A DNA stretch of 64,000 nucleotides from Saccharibacillus alkalitolerans (GTDB lineage: Bacteria > Bacillota > Bacilli > Paenibacillales > Paenibacillaceae), in assembly GCF_011090185.1 (NCBI RefSeq), contig NZ_JAAFGS010000002.1, positions 62,001 to 126,000 of the forward strand. The letters are read 5' to 3'. This document shows, piece by piece, positions 60,179 to 64,000 of this stretch. Below the pieces are notes generated by a model that was given only the letters and a program-made list of their open reading frames with translations, was not told where the DNA came from and made no database searches. The translations under genes were made by a program, and so were the position numbers. Position 1 is the first letter of the stretch. Every line of letters begins with the position of its first letter.

Positions 60179-60376
60179 TTTAACGGAACTCAGCGCCGTT
60201 AGAACCCTTTTCGGTGCGCGTTTGAAGATTTAACGGATCTTATTGCCCTTAGCGCCTCTTAACCGGCCCGAATCCCGCAAAATCGGCATAAAAATCGATT
60301 TTAACGTCCATACGTTCCGTTAGAATTTCGCAGACGGCCGAATCGCCCTTTTAAAGGCGCTCCGTTCCGTTAGAAC
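60179..60376. repeat. Dispersed short repeats TTTAACGGA and CGTTCCGTTAGAA
   Basis: TTTAACGGA occurs near 60179 and 60229. CGTTCCGTTAGAA occurs near 60313 and 60363. GCCGTTAGAAC occurs near 60195. The two words are inverted relative to each other and can form several alternative hairpins. Confidence 0.7.
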
Positions 60377-60448
60377 GCAGAACGGACCGGGCCGGGTCTA
60401 TCCCGTTTCCCGTTCCTTCCGTGTTCGTCTCCCATCCCATGTTCCGAC

Positions 60449-60489
60449 AAAAATGCGCCCCCGCCTGATCGGCGAAAGCGCATTTTTTC
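60449..60489. terminator. Bidirectional terminator downstream of the beta-mannosidase gene
   Basis: AAAAATGCGC and GCGCATTTTTT arms enclose an inner CGCC/GGCG stem, with A and T runs on both sides. Confidence 0.75.
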
Positions 60490-60685
60490 TTTTCCCGAGC
60501 CGGCGTCCGGATCGCCGCTTCGGTCTCCGAATCCGAAACGGACGGGGATGCCGACACCATCCGCCGTTATCTCCGGCCGAAACGCCAATTCGTGTTCGCG
60601 TCTTCCGCGGCGCCTCCCCCGGCATCTTTGCCGAAGTTCCTCTTTGCCGTTCTCGTACCGCCGTCCCCGTACCGCCGTTCCCGCT

Positions 60686-63600
60686 TTACCTTCCGCTGTC
60701 TTCTTCCCGTCCCCCGCTTGTGCGGCTTTCCGCGTTAATGGCGCTTACCCGCAGATGCTTCCGGACGAACTCCGCTTCGAGCGCGGAGCCGTCCAGCATC
60801 GACAGTTCCACCGTCCGGCTCTCGCCCGGCAGCAGATCGAAATAATTGTCGCTGTACCGCACCCGGCCCAGAGGAAGCTCCAACTTCACCATGCGCGCCA
60901 GCGAACCGGAAGCGCGGACCGTCACCGCGCAGCCGGTTCGCTCCCCTGCGCCGCTTGCGCTTGCCGGCGCTATCGAAAGCTCGCCGCTTCTCCCTCCTGC
61001 GTGTGCGTTTTCGTGTCTTTCCGCGTCCGGAGTGTTCGCCCGGGCAGCTTCGCGGCCCGTCCGCGCCGCAAATGTCTCGTCCATCAGCCAGGCCGCGCGA
61101 ATATCGCGATTTTCCGCCGATTCGCCAGCGCCGGAGCCGCCGATGTCCGGTTCCGATGATTTCTCGTCGTCGGCCCGAGCCGATTCGCCGGCTTTTCCGT
61201 CCACACTCGTTCCGTCTGCCGCCGTTTCGCCGTGTTCCGGCAGGCTCCATTCCAGTTCCAGCTCCGCCTGCCCCAGCTTCAGCTCACGATGATCGCGCAG
61301 CATATACGTCTGCATGAATCTTTCCGGCGCTTCGACGGTTCCCCACGCTTCCGCTCCCGCCAGGCCGCTTCCGCTCCGCTCTGCCAAACGCAGCCGCGCC
61401 AGCGTTTCCGCCGCGTCTCCGCCGTCCAGCGCTTCCGCTTCGCCCACTTCCCCGAGCAGCACCGGTCCATGAACGCCGCCGTCCGAGCGGAAAACATATT
61501 CCCCGACTTTTCCTCCGTCGAAACGCCGAACTTCCAGCACCGCCTCGACTTCGACCGGCTCCGGCCCGTCGTTCACCGCCCAGACCCGCAGCGGCTTCCC
61601 CGGCTCGTGTTCGAGCGAGAGCAGCAGCGGCGCGTAGAACCTTTTTGCATAATAGTAAGAAGCCTTGGGGAGCAGTTCGTAATCGATCATCGACCAGCTC
61701 GTGCCCGGCCAACTGTCGTTCAGCTGCCAGATCAGGCTCCCGCCGCTGCGGGGATTGCGCCGGTAATGTTCGACGCCATAACGCAGCCCTTCCGCTTGGG
61801 TCAGCATGGAGAAGTTCATGTACTCCTCGATGTCCCGGGGCAAGCCCGTGTACCCTTCCATCAGCAGGATGCCTTTGCGATGGTTGGTGTCTTTGTTGCG
61901 GTACGCCATCTCTTCGCTTCCCCAGACCAGTTCGCCCTCCGGCATGTTTTTCTCCAGCGTATAGCGGTTCGCCGACGCGTGCATGCCGAATTCGCTGCTG
62001 AACAGCGCCATGTCTTGCTTATAATTGCGGAAAGTCACGCCTTCGATGCTGTAATCCAGCAGCGGCGCTTCGCCGAACGCCCGCGGATAGACGGACCCGT
62101 GCCATACCTGCCAGTTATGCCGGTCGCCGACCGCCGGATCGTTGTCGTCCTGGTCCCCCGCCCTGCCATAAGGGGAGGAAGGCCAGTACGGCCGGTTCGG
62201 GTCGAGCAGCTCCAGCACTTCCGGAATAAGGTCGTGATAGATCAGCTCGCCGTAAAATTCGCTCTTGATGTCGCCGCTCGCGCTTTTCATGTCGTACAGC
62301 CAGTCGATCTCGTTGTTGCCGCACCACAGCGCCAGAGAAGCCCGTCCGCGCAGCCTTCGCACATTGGCTTTGACCTCGGCCCGAACGCTGTCCATAAAAT
62401 CCCGATTGAAGTCCGGGAACAACGCGTTAGCGAAAGCGAAATCCTGCCAGACCAAGACGCCGCGCCGGTCGCATTCGTCGTAGAAAATCTCTTTTTCGTA
62501 GATCCCGCCCGCCCACACTCTCAGCATGTTCATGCCGGCTTCCGCCGACAGGGCGATCAGCTCGCCGTAACGGGAATCCGGGATCGCCCCGATCATATTG
62601 TCCGCGGGAATCCAGTTGGCGCCTCTTGCATAAACCGGTTTATCGTTCAGGAAAAAGCGGAACGCCGCGCGGCCCTCTTCGTCTTCGGTCCGCAGTTCGA
62701 GCGTGCGCACCCCGACCGCCTGCGTCACCGTATCGATCCTCTCGTCTCCCGCGTACAGCTCGGCCGTCAGCGTATACAGATGAGGCTTCCCCAGATCGTG
62801 CGTCCACCAGAGTCTGGGCTGGCGGATCGCCGCAGACGCGCGGAAGTTCGCCTGACGACGGCGGGCGGGACGGTAGTGTGCCGGCATGCCGTTCTCCGAG
62901 CGCATCGCTTCTTCGTCGGCCAGCAGCGCGTCATAAGCCGTATTTCCGTCCGCGTCCTCCAGCTTCACGCGCAGCAGCAGAGGCAGATCCGGCATTCCGC
63001 GATACGTCCCGATCTCGGCGTCGAACCGCAGCGCGGCCTCATCGGTTTGCAGGCTTTCCGTTTGAACGAATACGCTTTCGATCTTGGCGAACAGATGCCG
63101 CTTCAGCCGCACGCCGCCCCAGATGCCGACCGTCACGAGCCTCGGACCCCAGTCCCAGCCGAAGTTCATCGCCGCTTTGCGCAGCCAGGGGCGCTCCTTC
63201 GTATACGAAGACCAGTCGAACCGCTCTTTGTCCCGCTGATGCGGCCCAAGCGGATCGAAACGGACGGCGACCGCATTCCATCCCCGGCGGATGACGCGCG
63301 TCACGTCGAACGTATGCGGCATCAGCATGTTGGCCGCCGTGCCGACTTCGTGACCGTTGACGAACACCGTCGCGAACGTATCCAGTCCCTCGAAGGTCAG
63401 CTCGAACCGCTCGGCTTTTTCCCCGGTCAGCTCCCCGTCGTATTCGAATCCCCGGCGGTACCACCATTCCCGTTCTTCGATCCACCGGCTGTTCAGATCG
63501 TTGTGCCCGTAATACGGAGGGTCGATGATTCGACGTTCCGTCAGCGCGCTGTGTACGTCTCCCGGCACCGCGCCCGTCATCCAATACCGGTCATCCAGCA

Positions 63601-63709
63601 TAGGCGCCGCGTTTTCCTGCGAAGGTACCGTTCCCGGCGCAAAATCTTTGATTCTCCAGCTTCCGCTCAATTCCGTAATGCTCGTACCGCCGCTTCCGCT
63701 TCTGCCCAT
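60686..63709 (-). CDS. GH2 family beta-mannosidase, 1007 aa
   Basis: Glycoside hydrolase family 2 sandwich, barrel and C-terminal beta domains. The acid/base lies in LWCGNNEIDW (Glu near 465) and the nucleophile in LFSSEFGMHA (Glu near 573). WIPADNMIGAIPDSRY and GGSLIWQLNDSWPGTSW are typical of beta-mannosidases. No signal peptide, so it cleaves imported manno-oligosaccharides. A low-complexity Glu/Ser/Ala insertion (about 826-926) interrupts the C-terminal domain. AAAGGGGGAG precedes ATG 63709. Confidence 0.92.
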   Translation of the reverse strand: MGRSGSGGTSITELSGSWRIKDFAPGTVPSQENAAPMLDDRYWMTGAVPGDVHSALTERRIIDPPYYGHNDLNSRWIEEREWWYRRGFEYDGELTGEKAERFELTFEGLDTFATVFVNGHEVGTAANMLMPHTFDVTRVIRRGWNAVAVRFDPLGPHQRDKERFDWSSYTKERPWLRKAAMNFGWDWGPRLVTVGIWGGVRLKRHLFAKIESVFVQTESLQTDEAALRFDAEIGTYRGMPDLPLLLRVKLEDADGNTAYDALLADEEAMRSENGMPAHYRPARRRQANFRASAAIRQPRLWWTHDLGKPHLYTLTAELYAGDERIDTVTQAVGVRTLELRTEDEEGRAAFRFFLNDKPVYARGANWIPADNMIGAIPDSRYGELIALSAEAGMNMLRVWAGGIYEKEIFYDECDRRGVLVWQDFAFANALFPDFNRDFMDSVRAEVKANVRRLRGRASLALWCGNNEIDWLYDMKSASGDIKSEFYGELIYHDLIPEVLELLDPNRPYWPSSPYGRAGDQDDNDPAVGDRHNWQVWHGSVYPRAFGEAPLLDYSIEGVTFRNYKQDMALFSSEFGMHASANRYTLEKNMPEGELVWGSEEMAYRNKDTNHRKGILLMEGYTGLPRDIEEYMNFSMLTQAEGLRYGVEHYRRNPRSGGSLIWQLNDSWPGTSWSMIDYELLPKASYYYAKRFYAPLLLSLEHEPGKPLRVWAVNDGPEPVEVEAVLEVRRFDGGKVGEYVFRSDGGVHGPVLLGEVGEAEALDGGDAAETLARLRLAERSGSGLAGAEAWGTVEAPERFMQTYMLRDHRELKLGQAELELEWSLPEHGETAADGTSVDGKAGESARADDEKSSEPDIGGSGAGESAENRDIRAAWLMDETFAARTGREAARANTPDAERHENAHAGGRSGELSIAPASASGAGERTGCAVTVRASGSLARMVKLELPLGRVRYSDNYFDLLPGESRTVELSMLDGSALEAEFVRKHLRVSAINAESRTSGGREEDSGR

Positions 63710-63727
63710 CGTTTCGCTCCCCCTTTG

Positions 63728-63741
63728 AGATAACGCTTCCA
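63728..63741 (-). promoter_or_regulatory. cre-like CcpA site of the beta-mannosidase gene
   Basis: Minus strand TGGAAGCGTTATCT matches the consensus TGWAANCGNTNWCA at all but two positions. It lies next to the ribosome binding site, where bound CcpA would block transcription when glucose is present. Confidence 0.55.
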
Positions 63742-63792
63742 ATCTTCTTGATTAAAATAGCACAATGCGGGAAACGGGTACAGCATAACGGG

Positions 63793-63798
63793 TATAAT
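63793..63798 (+). promoter_or_regulatory. -10 element of the ROK kinase gene
   Basis: TATAAT about 60 bp upstream of ATG 63857. No convincing -35 at 17 bases. Confidence 0.45.
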
Positions 63799-63856
63799 GA
63801 TCGCAAGAGGACAAACGGCATCTGCCGCTTCATACCCATCTGAGGAGGACACGCAT

Positions 63857-64000
63857 ATGATCATCGGAGCAATCGAAGCGGGCGGAACGAAATTCGTCTG
63901 CGGCATCGGCAACGAAAACGGAGAGATTCTCGACCGCATCAGCTTTCCGACGGAGACACCGGAACGGACGACGCAGCGCGCGGCCGAGTACTTCAAGGAC
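63857..64000 (+). CDS. ROK-family sugar kinase (fructokinase-like), N-terminal part
   Basis: The start MIIGAIEAGGTKFVCGIGNE carries the ROK ATP-binding glycine motif and matches fructokinases of the GmuE/YdhR kind, which phosphorylate fructose or mannose. Only 48 codons are inside the window. GAGGAGG precedes ATG 63857. It is divergent from the beta-mannosidase gene, so the two probably feed mannose from mannan into glycolysis. Confidence 0.85.
   Translation, partial: MIIGAIEAGGTKFVCGIGNENGEILDRISFPTETPERTTQRAAEYFKD

Larger units (their letters stand above)
60089..60685. other. Repeat-containing intergenic region after mutS2
   Basis: No gene is seen. It holds a 7-bp tandem repeat (60114-60174), several TTAACGGA/TCCGTTA words (60179-60376) and the terminator at 60449. 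Confidence 0.7.

Noticed and set aside
1-64000. tRNA or rRNA genes, prophage, integrase or transposase genes
   Set aside because: None was recognised on reading both strands. No GTTCGANTC-type T-arm with a matching acceptor stem was found.

Overview
The window looks like a chromosomal segment of a GC-rich member of the Firmicutes, most likely the Paenibacillaceae (a Paenibacillus or Saccharibacillus type organism). This is inferred from Bacillus-type AAAGGAGG ribosome binding sites, frequent TTG and GTG starts, an intracellular subtilisin, a preQ1-I riboswitch in front of queC, BmrC/BmrD-like ABC exporters, DUF4179 anti-sigma proteins and a CcpA-type cre site. No phage, integrase, transposase, tRNA, rRNA or CRISPR array was seen.

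Layout. 1-1900: the end of a probable chemotaxis receptor, a 53-aa minus-strand protein, then an exported coiled-coil protein and an AIM24 protein. 1923-16420: a large minus-strand Ter/Tel stress cluster. It holds a TerF-like vWA protein, TerB, four TerD proteins (one fused to a TerA-like domain) and TerC. These are followed by the biosynthetic module of a citrate-lyase-like enzyme, two phosphoribosyltransferase-type proteins, a HAD hydrolase and an ATP-grasp protein, then an XpaC-like protein, TelA and a small protein. A textbook sigma-W type promoter (TGAAAC-N16-CGTA) lies in front of the terD genes. 16506-18648: an MFS transporter and a YdjM-type membrane protein. 19012-21798: preQ1-I riboswitch and queCDEF, the preQ1 (queuosine precursor) pathway. 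21865-26089: rhodanese, Na+/H+ antiporter, intracellular subtilisin and an Fsr-like MFS.

26173-33630: three tandem paralogous ECF sigma factor/DUF4179 anti-sigma pairs. Each pair overlaps by exactly 17 bp and each is preceded by a matching AACC-N17-GT(C/T) promoter. 33744-35875: thioredoxin-like protein, GpsB/DivIVA-like protein and an M29 aminopeptidase. 35876-36579: gene-free and repeat-rich, with two 90-bp direct repeats and an array of small hairpins. 36580-41829: an Eis-like acetyltransferase, a two-component system whose kinase is frameshifted, and an ABC-2 efflux pair. 42197-45758: a heterodimeric ABC exporter. 45924-49633: a CHASE3-HAMP-GAF hybrid kinase and a cupin.

49793-51214 is the most unusual locus. 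A protein with an Asp-rich motif resembling class I isoprenoid synthases is followed by an NHLP-type (nitrile-hydratase-like leader) RiPP precursor with its own promoter and a structured leader. No modification or export gene is visible beside it. 51296-56039: a 7TM-type kinase, a 54-aa membrane peptide, pdxK and an MFS efflux pump. 56495-57070: a very acidic protein. 57187-57795: a consensus promoter, a 7-codon leader ORF overlapping a long-range stem, a terminator and a second structured terminator, all in front of a MutS2-like protein without the Smr domain. 60114-60376: simple-sequence and dispersed repeats. 60686-64000: a GH2 beta-mannosidase with a cre-like site, divergent from a ROK-family sugar kinase that runs off the window.
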